DNA of 64,000 bases from Pumilibacter muris (GCF_943193045.1 NZ_CALPCN010000002.1:1-64000), one strand, 5' to 3'. Counted from the stretch's first letter, positions 23,723-34,268 are shown. Notes: generated from the letters alone by a model not told the origin. Numbers and translations: made by a program.

Positions 23723-25594
23723 TTATTTTTTTGTTTTCTTTTCGGGGAACACAACGTCGGAAGTCTTTTTGAGAATTACCGCGTCGAAAGGTTCCACCGT
23801 GCCGCCGAACGGTTTAAAAGAGGTAAGTTCGGTGTAGTTTTCGTCAGGGTGAAAGGCGAAAGGTTTATCGCTGCGGTTGGCAATAATTACAAGTTCGCCC
23901 TCCTCTCCTATTCTGCGGAAAGCGAACACTCCGTTTTCAAACGATACGGGCGCGTATTTTCCTTCCGCAAGTATTGCTTTTTCCGACGAACGAACCGCGC
24001 CGAGTTTTTTATACATTTTCAGGCAGTTGCGGTCAACTTGTTCCCACGGATAACAGCGGCGGTTAAACGGGTCTTCAAAACCTTCGAGACCTGCCTCGTC
24101 GCCGTAATAAAGGCAGGGCACGCCCGGCAAAGTATATTGCAACGTGGCGGCGATTTTCATTAGCTTTAACGTGTCCTCGGGGTCGGAAATTTTCGCCACA
24201 GCTCTCTTTTGTCTTGTTGAGGTATCACCGCTGTCGCCAAGCACGCTCTTAAGCCGCGCGGTGTCGTGAGTGTCGAGCAAATTCATAAGATTGTTTACAA
24301 CGAACGACGGATAGTTGTTTAAAATAACGTTTACCGTGTTGTTGAGTTTTTCGGCGTCGCCGCAACGCACAAAATTCAAAATATCCTCTTTAAACGGATA
24401 GTTGGTTACGCTGTCGAGCTGACCGCCGTTTAAATAGCGGCGACGTTTAGAATACGAAATTTTGTTGCTCGCATCTTCCCAAACTTCGCCGAGCACTATG
24501 CAGTCGGGGTTCACGGCTTTGGCGGCGTGCACCGCTCTGTCTAAAAAGCAATCGGGCAGTTCGTCGGCAACGTCGAGCCGCCAACCGCCTATTCCAAATT
24601 CCGTCCAATAGCGAATTATTCCGTCCTCGCCGCAAATATATTCGGAAAAGCTCGGCTCGCATTCGCGAGTTTGAGGCAATATGTCTATATTCCACCAACA
24701 GTCGTATTCGTCGGGATAATTTTTAAATTCATACCATTTATAATACGGGCTATGCACCGATTGATACGCGCCCACGCTGTCGTAACGTCCGTATTTGTTA
24801 AAGTATATGCTGTCGTCGCCGGTGTGAGAGAACACGCCGTCGAGAATTATTTTCATTCCCTTTTTATCCGCTTTTTTTATAAGCTCTTTAAGGTCGTCGG
24901 TAGTTCCGAAATCGGAATCGACTTTGCGATAGTTGCCCGTATCGTATTTATGATTGCTGTGCGCCTCGAAAATGGGATTAAGATATATGCACGTTACGCC
25001 GAGCGATTTTAAATAGCCGAGCTTTTTTATTATGCCGCGCAGATTGCCGCCGAAAAAGTCCTCGTTGCGAATTTTGCCTTCGGCGTCAGGCTCATATTCG
25101 GGAAGTCCGTTCCAATCGTCGCGGTAGCGGGCGTAAGGCTTTGTTTTGCGCCGTGCGCCGCCGTCGAAAAATCTGTCCGGCATTATTTGATAAATCAAAC
25201 CGCCTTTTAAAAATTCGGGCGCTTTATAAACCTCTTCGAATACTGTTAGTTGCCAATCATGCCCTTTGCCGAGCATAGCGTGCAAATCGTCGCCGCAACC
25301 TATTCTGTATTGCTTATCTTCGGTATTCACTATAAAGTGGTAAAAATACAGTCCCTTTGTTGTAACCGTTACGGTAACGGTGTATTCCGTCATGGAGTCG
25401 GGCTCCACCGTAACAAAATTCATGGGATAATACACGTCGCTTTCGCCGTCTTTGGTTAGCACCAAAAACACTTCGCTCGGATTGCTCGGGCGGTTGAATT
25501 TGAGGTTGAGCGTTAGCGGCTCTCCCGCGCGAAGCGCCCCGTAAGGCTTTTTAAACTCCTCGCTGTTCGGAAAAAATCTGACTTGTTCGTTCAT
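23723..25594 (-). CDS. GH13 alpha-glucan hydrolase (neopullulanase/cyclomaltodextrinase-like)
   Basis: A 623-aa GH13 glycosidase, apparently cytoplasmic (no signal peptide). It has an N-terminal beta domain (about 1-120), then the catalytic barrel with IYLNPIFEAHSNHKYDT, GWRLDVADELP (nucleophile Asp), VLGEVWEDA (acid Glu) and LLDTHDTAR (third Asp), and a C-terminal beta domain. The N-terminal domain and motif set match GH13_20 enzymes that cut maltodextrins, pullulan or cyclodextrins. As the last gene of the glycogen operon, 83 nt after glgP, it probably trims the limit dextrins left by phosphorylase. ATG with GGGAGGAAC upstream. Confidence 0.9.
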   Translation of the reverse strand: MNEQVRFFPNSEEFKKPYGALRAGEPLTLNLKFNRPSNPSEVFLVLTKDGESDVYYPMNFVTVEPDSMTEYTVTVTVTTKGLYFYHFIVNTEDKQYRIGCGDDLHAMLGKGHDWQLTVFEEVYKAPEFLKGGLIYQIMPDRFFDGGARRKTKPYARYRDDWNGLPEYEPDAEGKIRNEDFFGGNLRGIIKKLGYLKSLGVTCIYLNPIFEAHSNHKYDTGNYRKVDSDFGTTDDLKELIKKADKKGMKIILDGVFSHTGDDSIYFNKYGRYDSVGAYQSVHSPYYKWYEFKNYPDEYDCWWNIDILPQTRECEPSFSEYICGEDGIIRYWTEFGIGGWRLDVADELPDCFLDRAVHAAKAVNPDCIVLGEVWEDASNKISYSKRRRYLNGGQLDSVTNYPFKEDILNFVRCGDAEKLNNTVNVILNNYPSFVVNNLMNLLDTHDTARLKSVLGDSGDTSTRQKRAVAKISDPEDTLKLMKIAATLQYTLPGVPCLYYGDEAGLEGFEDPFNRRCYPWEQVDRNCLKMYKKLGAVRSSEKAILAEGKYAPVSFENGVFAFRRIGEEGELVIIANRSDKPFAFHPDENYTELTSFKPFGGTVEPFDAVILKKTSDVVFPEKKTKK

Positions 25595-25677
25595 GCTGTT
25601 CCTCCCTTTATGCTATGGTATTTTTTTAAAAGTTAAACTTTTTTAAGACGAGTGTTTTCCGTTCTATTAAAAACACG

Positions 25678-28110
25678 TCACTTACTTGTTTTGTACTTTC
25701 TTACTTTTCTTAGGTTCCAAATATTCGCGGCGTATTCCTCTATGCTGCGGTCGGCGGCGAATATTCCCGCTTTCGCAATATTGATAAGCGCCATGCGGTT
25801 CCATTTAACTTTATCTTTATACGCCTCGTCAACATCGCGCGCCGCGCGAACGTAGTCGCCGTAATCCGCCAAGCACATATACGGGTCGGCTATGTTGTTG
25901 TTTCTCAAAATAAGATAGTTGGCAATATCTGCAAAACTTTCGCCGTTGAATCCTACGCGCAAGCGGTCTACTATGCGGCGAATTTCGGCGTTGCCCGTAT
26001 AAAGATTGCTCGGCTCGTAATTGCCCCACAGCTTTTGCACCTCTTCGGCGCGCATGCCGAAAATAAAAATGTTGTCGTCGCCCACCACTTCGCGGATTTC
26101 CACGTTGGCGCCGTCGAGGGTGCCGAGCGTAATTGCGCCGTTAAGCATAAATTTCATGTTGCTCGTGCCGCTCGCCTCTTTGCCCGCGAGCGATATTTGT
26201 TCGCTTACCTCGCTTGCGGGAATAAGCCTTTCGGCGCGCGTAACGTTGTAATTCTCCACAAAAAGCACGTCGAGCTTTTCCTTGATTGCGGGATTCTTTT
26301 GAATTTCGGCGCTGAGGCAGTTTATAAGGCAGATAATACGTTTGGCGTGATAATAGCCGCCCGCCGCCTTAGCTCCGAAAACGAACGTTTGCGGCGTAAC
26401 CTCTTTATTCGGATTATCGAGCAAATCAAGGTACTGCGAAATTATCTTCAAAACGTTCATAAGCTGACGCTTGTATTCGTGCAGCCTCTTTATTTGAGTG
26501 TCTATTCTGCTGTCGGGATTAAGAATAAAGCCCGAAGTATCTTTAATGTATTTCGCAAAGTTCACCTTGCAGTTGCGTTTGATTTTGCCTATTTCGGAAA
26601 GCACTTGCGTGTCGTTCTTATACTTTAAAAGCCCTTCGAGTTTAGACGCGTCGTGCTCGAAACCCGCTCCCGCAAGCTCGCTCACAAGCTCTTTAAGACC
26701 GGGATTAGACTGCGACAACCATCGGCGGTGCGCGATTCCGTTTGTAACGTTTGTAAATTTATGCGGCGTTAGAGTGTAAAAATCATGGAAAACGCTCTCC
26801 TTTATTATGTTGCTGTGCAGAGCGCTCACTCCGTTCACGGCATGCGAACCTATAACCGCAAGATTAGCCATGCGAGCCATGCCGCCGCCGAAAACAGCCA
26901 TGCGGTTCACTTTGTCGAAGTCGCCGCATCTGTCCATAGCCCAAACGCAAAACCTGCGGTCGATTTCTTTCATAATCATATATATGCGAGGCAACAGAAA
27001 ACGCACCAACCTTTCGTCCCACTTTTCGAGCGCTTCCGCCATAACCGTATGGTTTGTGTATGCCACAGTGCGCTCGGTTATGCTCCAAGCCGTGTCCCAA
27101 TCGTAGCCGTATTCGTCAACTAAAAGCCGCATAAGTTCGGGAACAGCAAGCGCGGGGTGGGTGTCGTTTATGTGAATTGCCGCAAGATCGGGCAAATTAT
27201 CGAGCGTAGGATTATTTTTTAAGTGGTCTTTTATTATGCTTTGTAGCGACGCCGAAACCATAAAATACTGTTGACTCAGTCTCAGTTGCTTGCCCTGTTC
27301 GTGGTCGTCGCTCGGGTATAAAACTTTGTTTATGAGCTGAGCTTCGTTATCGGCGCGCATAGCGTCCATATAGTTGCCCTGCGTGAATTGCTTCATGTCG
27401 AAATCGCTTTTGCCGGAAGCGCGCCAAAGCCTTAGCACGCTAACTCCGTCGCTGTCGCCGCCCGAAATCATAACGTCGTACGGAAGAGCTTCTATAACGT
27501 CGGCGCCGACGTGCTCTATTTTGCACCTGCCGTTTTCCCAACTTTCGTTCACAGTGCCGCCGAGCTTTATTTCGAAATTCTTGTCGGAGCGCGGCATCTG
27601 CCACACCTCGCCGCTATCGAGCCAAAGTTCGGGAAGCTCAACCTGTTGCGATTCCACTATTTTCTGACGGAACAAGCCGTATTCGTACCTAATCGAAAAT
27701 CCCATAGCGGGATAGTTAAGCGTTGCGAGACTGTCCATAAAGCACGCCGCAAGACGCCCGAGCCCGCCGTTTCCAAGCCCCGCGTCGGCTTCGAGTTCGT
27801 AAAGCTTATCAAGATTGTAGCCCATGCTTTTAAGAGCCTCGCGCGCGCTTTCTTCCAGCCCTAAGTTGTAAAGATTGTTTCTAAGGCTCCTGCCGAGCAA
27901 AAATTCCATGCAAAGGTAATAAACGCGTTTGTATTTACCCTGCGTTATTTTTTGATTGTTAGCCTGTTTTTTCTTTAAAAGCTTGTCGCGCAGAACCAAA
28001 GCAAGCGCTTTATACACTTGCTCTTCGGTAGCCGTCTTTTTTGTGGCGGCAAAATATTTGTTTAATTTGTCGGATATTAGTTCAAGCATTTCTTCGGTAG
28101 CAAAAGTCAT
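25678..28110 (-). CDS. glgP: Glycogen/maltodextrin phosphorylase
   Basis: An 810-aa GT35 phosphorylase that releases glucose 1-phosphate from glycogen with pyridoxal phosphate. The PLP region EASGTSNMKFMLNGAITLGT near the C-terminus holds the Schiff-base lysine; GNGGLGRLAACFMDSLATL and HINDTHPALAVPELMR are also typical. Length matches the family. It sits fifth in the operon, 112 nt after glgA; that gap contains hairpins. Confidence 0.97.
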   Translation of the reverse strand: MTFATEEMLELISDKLNKYFAATKKTATEEQVYKALALVLRDKLLKKKQANNQKITQGKYKRVYYLCMEFLLGRSLRNNLYNLGLEESAREALKSMGYNLDKLYELEADAGLGNGGLGRLAACFMDSLATLNYPAMGFSIRYEYGLFRQKIVESQQVELPELWLDSGEVWQMPRSDKNFEIKLGGTVNESWENGRCKIEHVGADVIEALPYDVMISGGDSDGVSVLRLWRASGKSDFDMKQFTQGNYMDAMRADNEAQLINKVLYPSDDHEQGKQLRLSQQYFMVSASLQSIIKDHLKNNPTLDNLPDLAAIHINDTHPALAVPELMRLLVDEYGYDWDTAWSITERTVAYTNHTVMAEALEKWDERLVRFLLPRIYMIMKEIDRRFCVWAMDRCGDFDKVNRMAVFGGGMARMANLAVIGSHAVNGVSALHSNIIKESVFHDFYTLTPHKFTNVTNGIAHRRWLSQSNPGLKELVSELAGAGFEHDASKLEGLLKYKNDTQVLSEIGKIKRNCKVNFAKYIKDTSGFILNPDSRIDTQIKRLHEYKRQLMNVLKIISQYLDLLDNPNKEVTPQTFVFGAKAAGGYYHAKRIICLINCLSAEIQKNPAIKEKLDVLFVENYNVTRAERLIPASEVSEQISLAGKEASGTSNMKFMLNGAITLGTLDGANVEIREVVGDDNIFIFGMRAEEVQKLWGNYEPSNLYTGNAEIRRIVDRLRVGFNGESFADIANYLILRNNNIADPYMCLADYGDYVRAARDVDEAYKDKVKWNRMALINIAKAGIFAADRSIEEYAANIWNLRKVRKYKTSK

Positions 28111-28124
28111 TTATAAAAGCCTCC

Positions 28125-28215
28125 GGTAACGCCGACTGTTCGCGTCGGCTAATAAGCGTGTTTATTTTGTTTTTCGTCCAAAAACGGCGCGAAAAACGCA
28201 ACCGTTTTTGGGCGG
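28125..28215 (-). promoter_or_regulatory. Two hairpins between glgA and glgP
   Basis: CCAAAAACGG/CCGTTTTTGG with a 14-nt loop (about 28178-28211), and GCCGAC/GTCGGC (about 28134-28152) shortly before the glgP ribosome site. Neither has a clear U tract. They may tune glgP expression or stabilise the processed mRNA. Confidence 0.45.
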
Positions 28216-28222
28216 AATTTTT

Positions 28223-29902
28223 CTATTGCAATAATTCGGTGTAGAACTTAACGTATTCTCCCGCCGACGAATTCCATGTAAAGTCGGTCGTCATTGCTCT
28301 ACGCACAAGTCCCGCCCATTTGTCTTTATAGTCGTAATACAGCCCCACAGCTCTGTCGATTGCTCCCATCATATCGTCGGCGGCGTAACGGGCAAACCTA
28401 AACCCGTTGCCTATGTCGCCGTTGTAGCAGTCGGTTATGCTGTCGGCAAGCCCGCCAGTTTCGCGCACAACGGGAACGGTTCCGTAGCGGCAAGCCATCA
28501 TTTGACTGAGCCCGCAAGGCTCGCTCTTGCTCGGCATAAGGAATATGTCGGCTCCTGCATAAATCTTGTGCGATAAATCTTTGTTAAAAGCGATAACGGC
28601 GCTGAACTTTTGGTTGTACATTTTTTGAACGTGCGAAAAATAATTTTCGTATTCGGGGTCGCCCTTTCCGAGCAACACAACCTGAACGTTCTTTTTAAGA
28701 ATGTCGTTCATAGACGCGCGAATAAGGTCGAGCCCTTTATGCCCCACAAGTCGGGATATAACCGCTATAACGGGTGTGTCGGGCGAGACGGGTAAGCTGA
28801 GCATTTTTTGCAACTCCGCTTTTCCTCTCGCTTTGCCCTCGATATTGTTTTCGTCGTAGTTGTAGAAAAGAGCGGGTTGAGTGCGGGGATTGTAGCTATC
28901 CACGTCTATGCCGTTAAGTATTCCGCGCAATTTATAAGCGTTTTTTATTAAAACGTTTTCCAAGCCGTGCGCATAATAAGGGTCCATAATTTCGCGGGCG
29001 TAAGTGGGGCTAACAGTGCTTATCGCGTCCGAATAGTCAATTGCGCCCTTCATAAGATTTATGCACCCTCTGTGCTCTATGCTCATGTATTCTCGGTCGG
29101 GTATTCCGAAAACGTCCTCTATTATGCTTCGGCTGTATTTGCCCTGATATTCTATATTGTGAATAGTGAACACCGTTCTAATGCCGCCGAACCCCTCGCG
29201 GTACATATAAAACAACTTGTAATACACCGGCACAAGCGCTGTTTGCCAATCCTGACAGTGCAAAATATCCGGCTTAAAGCCGAGATGCGGAATCAGTTCA
29301 ACCACCGCGCGCGATAAAAACGCGAACCGTTCGCCGTCGTCGTAGTAGCCGTAAAGATTAGGGCGCTTAAAATAATATTCGTTGTCTATAAAATAATAAA
29401 CGGTGCCGTTTCGGTCGAGCTTAAAAAGTCCGCAATATTGATTACGCCAAGCAAGCGGAACGTTTATGTGGCAGATAAACTGCAAGTTTTTGCGTTCCGA
29501 TTCGGGAAAGCTCTCGTAAAGAGGCAAAATAATGCGCGCGTCGAACCCCGCTTTTTTCGCGTTTATAGCGTGCGGCAAGCTTCCCATAACTTCGCCGAGT
29601 CCGCCCGTTCCCGCAAACGGAAACGCTTCGCTGCACACGAAAAGAACTTTTTTCGGTTCGCACGCAGCTTTCGGTTCCGCAGGCTTTTCCGCTTTTGCCG
29701 TATCCAGCTTGCACGCGGGTTTCACTATCGGCTCACGCTCTACTTTTGCAACCGACTCTTGCGCTACGGGCGCCTTTTTAGACGCGGGCTTTTTCGCGGG
29801 CGCCGTATCTTTCTTTGCCGCAGGTTTCTTAGTTGCGCTTGCGGCAGTTTTCGCCGTTTTCTTTTCCGCCGCCGAATCTGCGTTCGTGTTTTTTGTAGTC
29901 AT
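28223..29902 (-). CDS. glgA: Glycogen synthase with Lys/Ala-rich N-terminal extension
   Basis: A 559-aa GT5 ADP-glucose-dependent synthase. The catalytic part begins at about residue 87 with KKVLFVCSEAFPFAGTGGLG, where ordinary GlgA starts at residue 1 (KxGGL binds ADP-glucose; here the preceding Lys is replaced by Gly: AGTGGLG, Lys is usual at the position before TGGLG). The second domain has the expected SEPCGLSQMMACRYGTVPVV. The first 86 residues are almost only Ala, Lys, Thr, Pro, Glu and Asp with repeated KKPA/KKTA units, probably disordered. Start: ATG with AAGGAG 9 nt upstream. Fourth gene in the operon. Confidence 0.95.
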   Translation of the reverse strand: MTTKNTNADSAAEKKTAKTAASATKKPAAKKDTAPAKKPASKKAPVAQESVAKVEREPIVKPACKLDTAKAEKPAEPKAACEPKKVLFVCSEAFPFAGTGGLGEVMGSLPHAINAKKAGFDARIILPLYESFPESERKNLQFICHINVPLAWRNQYCGLFKLDRNGTVYYFIDNEYYFKRPNLYGYYDDGERFAFLSRAVVELIPHLGFKPDILHCQDWQTALVPVYYKLFYMYREGFGGIRTVFTIHNIEYQGKYSRSIIEDVFGIPDREYMSIEHRGCINLMKGAIDYSDAISTVSPTYAREIMDPYYAHGLENVLIKNAYKLRGILNGIDVDSYNPRTQPALFYNYDENNIEGKARGKAELQKMLSLPVSPDTPVIAVISRLVGHKGLDLIRASMNDILKKNVQVVLLGKGDPEYENYFSHVQKMYNQKFSAVIAFNKDLSHKIYAGADIFLMPSKSEPCGLSQMMACRYGTVPVVRETGGLADSITDCYNGDIGNGFRFARYAADDMMGAIDRAVGLYYDYKDKWAGLVRRAMTTDFTWNSSAGEYVKFYTELLQ

Positions 29903-29935
29903 AAAAACTTTCTCCTTTTTTCGTTGTTGGTTGCG

Positions 29936-31051
29936 TTAAATAACAGTTCCTTTGGCAATAAAGTAAGGATGCGTTTGATGTCCCGAAAGTATTCTGCCCC
30001 CGAGCACCCTAACGGCTTTGTCGGCTATCACGCAATGCAGTTTTGTTTCTTCTCCTATTTCGGTGTCTTGAAAAACGATTGAATCGCTTATCACCGCGCC
30101 TTTCGCCACCTTTACGCCGCGAAATAAAATAGAATTCGAAACGGTTCCTTCTATAACGCAACCGTCGGCTATAAGCGAATTGCTCACTTTCGCATTTCCT
30201 ATCATGCGGCAAGGCGCCGAGTCGCGCACCTTAGTGTAAATATTCGCGCCGTCTTTATAAAACAATTCGTCGCGTTTATTTTTATCGAGAAGTTCGAGCG
30301 AATGAGTATAGTAGTTGGCAAGCGAATCCACAGACGCGAAATATCCGTCGTATTCGTAAGCGAAAATTCTGTGTTCGTCGCAACCGCGCACAAGCACGTC
30401 GCGCGAAAAACTGCTGTATCCCCAGTCTTGCGCGTTTTCTATAAGACGCAACAAAAAGCTGCGCGTAACCACGAGCATATTAGTGAAAAGATTTTTTTCG
30501 CCCGCGAGTTTATCCGAATTAACCACTTTGGTAACTCTCATGTCGGCGTTATAACTCACCGCAGTGCGCATACGCTTTTCAAGCGAATCGGCACGCACCT
30601 TTCTTACGATAACCGTTATATCCGCGTGGTTCTCTATATGTTTTTGCAAAACGTCGCCGAAGTTGAAATTGCAAACCGCGTCGCAATCGCTCATAACAAC
30701 GTATTCTTCGTCGCTCCGTTTTAAAAACGTTTCTATTCCGCAAATCGCGTCGAACCGCGATTTATATAGCGACCTGTCGCTCGCGCCGTAAGGCGGAAGC
30801 ATCATAAGTCCGCCGTTCTTGCGGCTTAAGTCCCAGTGCTTGCCGCTTCCCAAATGGTCCATAAGCGACTGGTAATTCATTTTGGTTATTACGCCCACTT
30901 TCGTTATTCCGCTGTTCACCATGTTGCTCAAAACAAAGTCTATAAGGCGGTATCTTCCGCCAAACGGAATGGAAGCGAGCGTTCGCTTGCTTGTCAGCTC
31001 GTTTATTTCTTTATCGTGAATATTGCTGAATATTACGCCTAACGTTTTCAT
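29936..31051 (-). CDS. glgD: GlgD, non-catalytic ADP-glucose pyrophosphorylase-like subunit
   Basis: A 371-aa GlgC paralogue. It has the family's SIPFGGRYRLIDFVLSNMVN and the left-handed beta-helix C-terminus, but lacks the GGxGTRL nucleotide loop at the N-terminus (VIFSNIHDKEINELTSKRT instead). In Bacillota GlgD pairs with GlgC and raises its activity. It lies 19 nt after glgC, with GGGGAATAAAA before the ATG. Confidence 0.95.
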   Translation of the reverse strand: MKTLGVIFSNIHDKEINELTSKRTLASIPFGGRYRLIDFVLSNMVNSGITKVGVITKMNYQSLMDHLGSGKHWDLSRKNGGLMMLPPYGASDRSLYKSRFDAICGIETFLKRSDEEYVVMSDCDAVCNFNFGDVLQKHIENHADITVIVRKVRADSLEKRMRTAVSYNADMRVTKVVNSDKLAGEKNLFTNMLVVTRSFLLRLIENAQDWGYSSFSRDVLVRGCDEHRIFAYEYDGYFASVDSLANYYTHSLELLDKNKRDELFYKDGANIYTKVRDSAPCRMIGNAKVSNSLIADGCVIEGTVSNSILFRGVKVAKGAVISDSIVFQDTEIGEETKLHCVIADKAVRVLGGRILSGHQTHPYFIAKGTVI

Positions 31052-31070
31052 TTTTATTCCCCTTTCGCTT

Positions 31071-32246
31071 TTAATCGACTATTTCGCCCGAAGCAACCTT
31101 AGCTCCCGCCGCAAGCTCTTTGCCTCGCCCTATTAAAGCGATTCGTTCGCGCGAACTTTTTTCGTCGCCTATCTCGGAGCCGTCGCCTACTATAACGTTT
31201 TCGTCAACCATTCCGTACCGCATATTCACGTTTTTGCCTATAACCGAGTTGGTCATTATAACGCTGTCTTGCACAACGGAGCCCTCGCCTATAACCACGC
31301 CTTCGCCTATAACGGAATTTTTCACTTTGCCGTAAATTTCGCAACCCGTAGTCATAACGCAGTTGTCAACTTCGGCTTTCTCGCCTATAAACGTGGGCGG
31401 AAGAGGCGCGTTGCGCGAATATATTTTGTGGTTCGAGTCGGATAGCCCGAGCACGGGATTTTCGCCGAGCAAATCCATATTCGCTTCCCACAGGCTCGCT
31501 ACCGTTCCCACGTCTTTCCAGTACCCTTTAAATGAATACGCGAACATTCGTTTTCCCTCTTTAAGCATTGTGGGAATAACGTTTTTGCCGAAATCTTTAT
31601 CTGACGCGGGATTGTTCTCGTCGGCTATAAGCTCGCTTACAAGCACGTCTTTTTTAAAAATATATATGCCCATGCTCGCATGGTTCGATTTGGGTTTTTT
31701 CGGTTTTTCTTCGAAAGACGTTATTCGCTTGTCCGCGTCGAAATCCATTATGCCGAACCTGCTCGCCTCTTTTTCGTCTACGTCTATCACGCTTATAGTG
31801 CAATCGGCGTCGTGTTCGATATGCTCGGAAAGCATTGCGGAATAATCCATTTTGTATATGTGGTCGCCCGAAAGAATCAAAACGTGTTCCGAATCGAATT
31901 CGTTCAAAAAGTGCAGATTTTGATAAATCGCGTTCGCCGTTCCTTTATACCACTCTCCGCCCGTTTTCGCTTGATACGGCGGCAGCATGTGAACGCCTCC
32001 GTATGTGCGGTCGAGGTCCCACGGTTCGCCCGTTCCGATATACTCGTTGAGTATAAGCGGTTGATACTGCGTGAGAACACCCACAGTGTCTATGCCCGAA
32101 TTAGTGCAGTTTGCGAGCGGAAAATCTATAATACGGTATTTCGCTCCGAACGACACTGCAGGCTTCGGCGTTTTGCTCGTAAGCGCGTACAGCCGCGTGC
32201 CTTGCCCGCCGGCAAGCAACATTGCAACACATTTTTTCTTTTTCAT
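31071..32246 (-). CDS. glgC: Glucose-1-phosphate adenylyltransferase
   Basis: A 391-aa enzyme making ADP-glucose from glucose 1-phosphate and ATP, the committed step of glycogen synthesis. [20 protein letters not shown] at the N-terminus is the nucleotide-binding signature; later [13 protein letters not shown] and EEKPKKPKS (sugar-phosphate site) and a beta-helix with hexapeptide repeats. Length is typical. It follows glgB by 72 nt and precedes glgD. Confidence 0.97.
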   Translation of the reverse strand: MKKKKCVAMLLAGGQGTRLYALTSKTPKPAVSFGAKYRIIDFPLANCTNSGIDTVGVLTQYQPLILNEYIGTGEPWDLDRTYGGVHMLPPYQAKTGGEWYKGTANAIYQNLHFLNEFDSEHVLILSGDHIYKMDYSAMLSEHIEHDADCTISVIDVDEKEASRFGIMDFDADKRITSFEEKPKKPKSNHASMGIYIFKKDVLVSELIADENNPASDKDFGKNVIPTMLKEGKRMFAYSFKGYWKDVGTVASLWEANMDLLGENPVLGLSDSNHKIYSRNAPLPPTFIGEKAEVDNCVMTTGCEIYGKVKNSVIGEGVVIGEGSVVQDSVIMTNSVIGKNVNMRYGMVDENVIVGDGSEIGDEKSSRERIALIGRGKELAAGAKVASGEIVD

Positions 32247-32318
32247 AAGCTCCCCTTTCCTTTTAAATCCGCAACTCCGTTTAAAGCCTGCGGCTATTTT
32301 TTATATGCACGTTTTTTA

Positions 32319-34268
32319 TTAAGCTTTACCGCTTTCGCTCTTTTTGCGCGCCGTTTTCTTTTTCGGCTTTTCACCCGAGACTTTTTTTCGGGTTAGCGCT
32401 CGCGTGTCGGCGCTTTTTGCGGCGACATCCTTTTTAACGACAGCTTTACCGCTCATGTATATGCCGCACATGGGCGGAATATTCATTTTTATGCTCGTAG
32501 GTTTTCCGTGACTGCAAAATTCTTCGGTGATGTGCTCAATAGGTTCGAACCCGTAACCGAGCGCGTCGCTATGCAGAATTTCCACGAATTTCCCTTCGTC
32601 GCAACCGAAAACGTAATCTTTGTATTCTACGGGCGAAAAATTGAAAACACAAAGCGTGCGGTTTCCTTTTTTATCCCGTCTTTCGTACACGATAACATTG
32701 TTATTTCTGTCGTCGGGCACGAGCCAACTAAAACCGTCCCACGAGTCGTCTATTTCATAAAGCGGGGTGTTTTTGCGGTATACGCCGTTCAAACGCGAAA
32801 CAAATTCGAGCGCGCCTTTATGCGCGGGATAATCGAGAAGCAACCAGTCGAGCTCGGACGCGAAATCCCATTCTTTGAACATTCCGAGTTCGCAACCCAT
32901 CATGAGCAACTTTTTTCCGGGATGAGCGAACATGTTCATCAAATAGTTTCTAAAACCCGCGAACTTCAAATCGTAATCGCCGGGCATTTTATTTAAAAGC
33001 GAACCTTTGCCGTGCACGATTTCGTCGTGCGATATGGGCAAAATATAGTTTTCGCTGAACGCGTATGTCATTGAAAACGTAAGATTATTGTGCTTGCCCG
33101 ACCTAAAAAGCGGGTCGGTTTTCGCGTAGTCGAGAGTGTCGTTCATCCACCCCATGTTCCACTTATAGTTAAACCCGAGTCCGCCGTCCGACACGGGTCG
33201 GGTAACGAGCGGCCATGCGGTGCTCTCTTCGGCAATCATCATAACGTTATTAAATTCGGAAAACACGGCGGTGTTAAGACTTTTGAAAAATTCGATTGCG
33301 TCTAAATTCTCTTTTCCTCCGTATTTGTTGGGGCGCCACTCTTTGCGCGCGTAATCAAGATACAACATGCTTGCAACCGCGTCTACTCTTAGCCCGTCTA
33401 TGTGGTATTCCCTAAGCCAATACAGCGCGTTTGAAATCAAAAAGCTTTTCACTTCCGTTCTGCCGTAGTCGAAGCACCTTGTGCCCCACTCTTTGTGCTC
33501 GCGCATAACGGGGTCTTCGGGTTCGTAAAGAGGCATTCCGTCGAACTCGTAAAGCCCGTGAGCGTCTTTGGGAAAATGTCCCGGCACCCAATCGAGTATC
33601 ACCCCTATTCCCGCTCGGTGGAATTTGTTCACCAAATACGCGAAATCGGCGGGAGTGCCGTAGCGCGAAGTGGGCGCGAAGTAGCCCGTAACTTGATAAC
33701 CCCAACTTCCGTCGTAAGGGTATTCGGCTATTCCCATCAACTCTATGTGCGTAAAGCCCGCTTCTTTAACGTAGCCTACGGCTTCGTCGGCAAATTTGCG
33801 GTAGCCGAAATAATTGCCGTCGGCGTATTTGCGCCACGAGCCTATATGCACTTCGTATATGCTAACGGGCGCGCGGTAGGTGTCGGTTTTTTCGCGCGCA
33901 ATCATATATTCCGAATCCGAAAATTCTATTTCCGACAAATCATATATTTTGCTCGCAAAACTGCCGCCGTTTTCGCCGTGAACTCCGTAGGGGTCCGATT
34001 TGTAAAGCGTTCTTCCGTCTTGCGTTTGTATAACGTATTTGTAGTTGTCGAATTTTTTAACGCCGCTCGCCGAGCCCGTCCAAATTCCGCGCTCGCACGA
34101 AAGCGGAACGGTTTGCCAACTGCTGAAATCGCCCGTAACGGCAACCGACTTCGCGCGCGGCGCAAACACCGCAAAACTTGCTTTCTCTCCTCTCAGTTTG
34201 CAACCGAAGTGTTTGTAGCCGTCGGTTTGCGTTCCGTTATAGAATGCGTTAATATCATTTTCGTCCAT
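32319..34268 (-). CDS. glgB: 1,4-alpha-glucan branching enzyme with Lys-rich tail
   Basis: A 649-aa GH13 branching enzyme. An N-terminal CBM48 domain (FAVFAPRAKSVAVTGDFSSW) is followed by the barrel with DWVPGHFPKDAHGL, GLRVDAVASMLYLDY (nucleophile), MIAEESTAWP (acid) and ISHDEIVHGKGS. The last about 37 residues are a basic tail (RKKVSGEKPKKKTARKKSES). First gene of the six-gene operon. A promoter lies 40 nt upstream; the ribosome site is weak (GAGG about 15 nt from ATG). Confidence 0.96.
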   Translation of the reverse strand: MDENDINAFYNGTQTDGYKHFGCKLRGEKASFAVFAPRAKSVAVTGDFSSWQTVPLSCERGIWTGSASGVKKFDNYKYVIQTQDGRTLYKSDPYGVHGENGGSFASKIYDLSEIEFSDSEYMIAREKTDTYRAPVSIYEVHIGSWRKYADGNYFGYRKFADEAVGYVKEAGFTHIELMGIAEYPYDGSWGYQVTGYFAPTSRYGTPADFAYLVNKFHRAGIGVILDWVPGHFPKDAHGLYEFDGMPLYEPEDPVMREHKEWGTRCFDYGRTEVKSFLISNALYWLREYHIDGLRVDAVASMLYLDYARKEWRPNKYGGKENLDAIEFFKSLNTAVFSEFNNVMMIAEESTAWPLVTRPVSDGGLGFNYKWNMGWMNDTLDYAKTDPLFRSGKHNNLTFSMTYAFSENYILPISHDEIVHGKGSLLNKMPGDYDLKFAGFRNYLMNMFAHPGKKLLMMGCELGMFKEWDFASELDWLLLDYPAHKGALEFVSRLNGVYRKNTPLYEIDDSWDGFSWLVPDDRNNNVIVYERRDKKGNRTLCVFNFSPVEYKDYVFGCDEGKFVEILHSDALGYGFEPIEHITEEFCSHGKPTSIKMNIPPMCGIYMSGKAVVKKDVAAKSADTRALTRKKVSGEKPKKKTARKKSESGKA

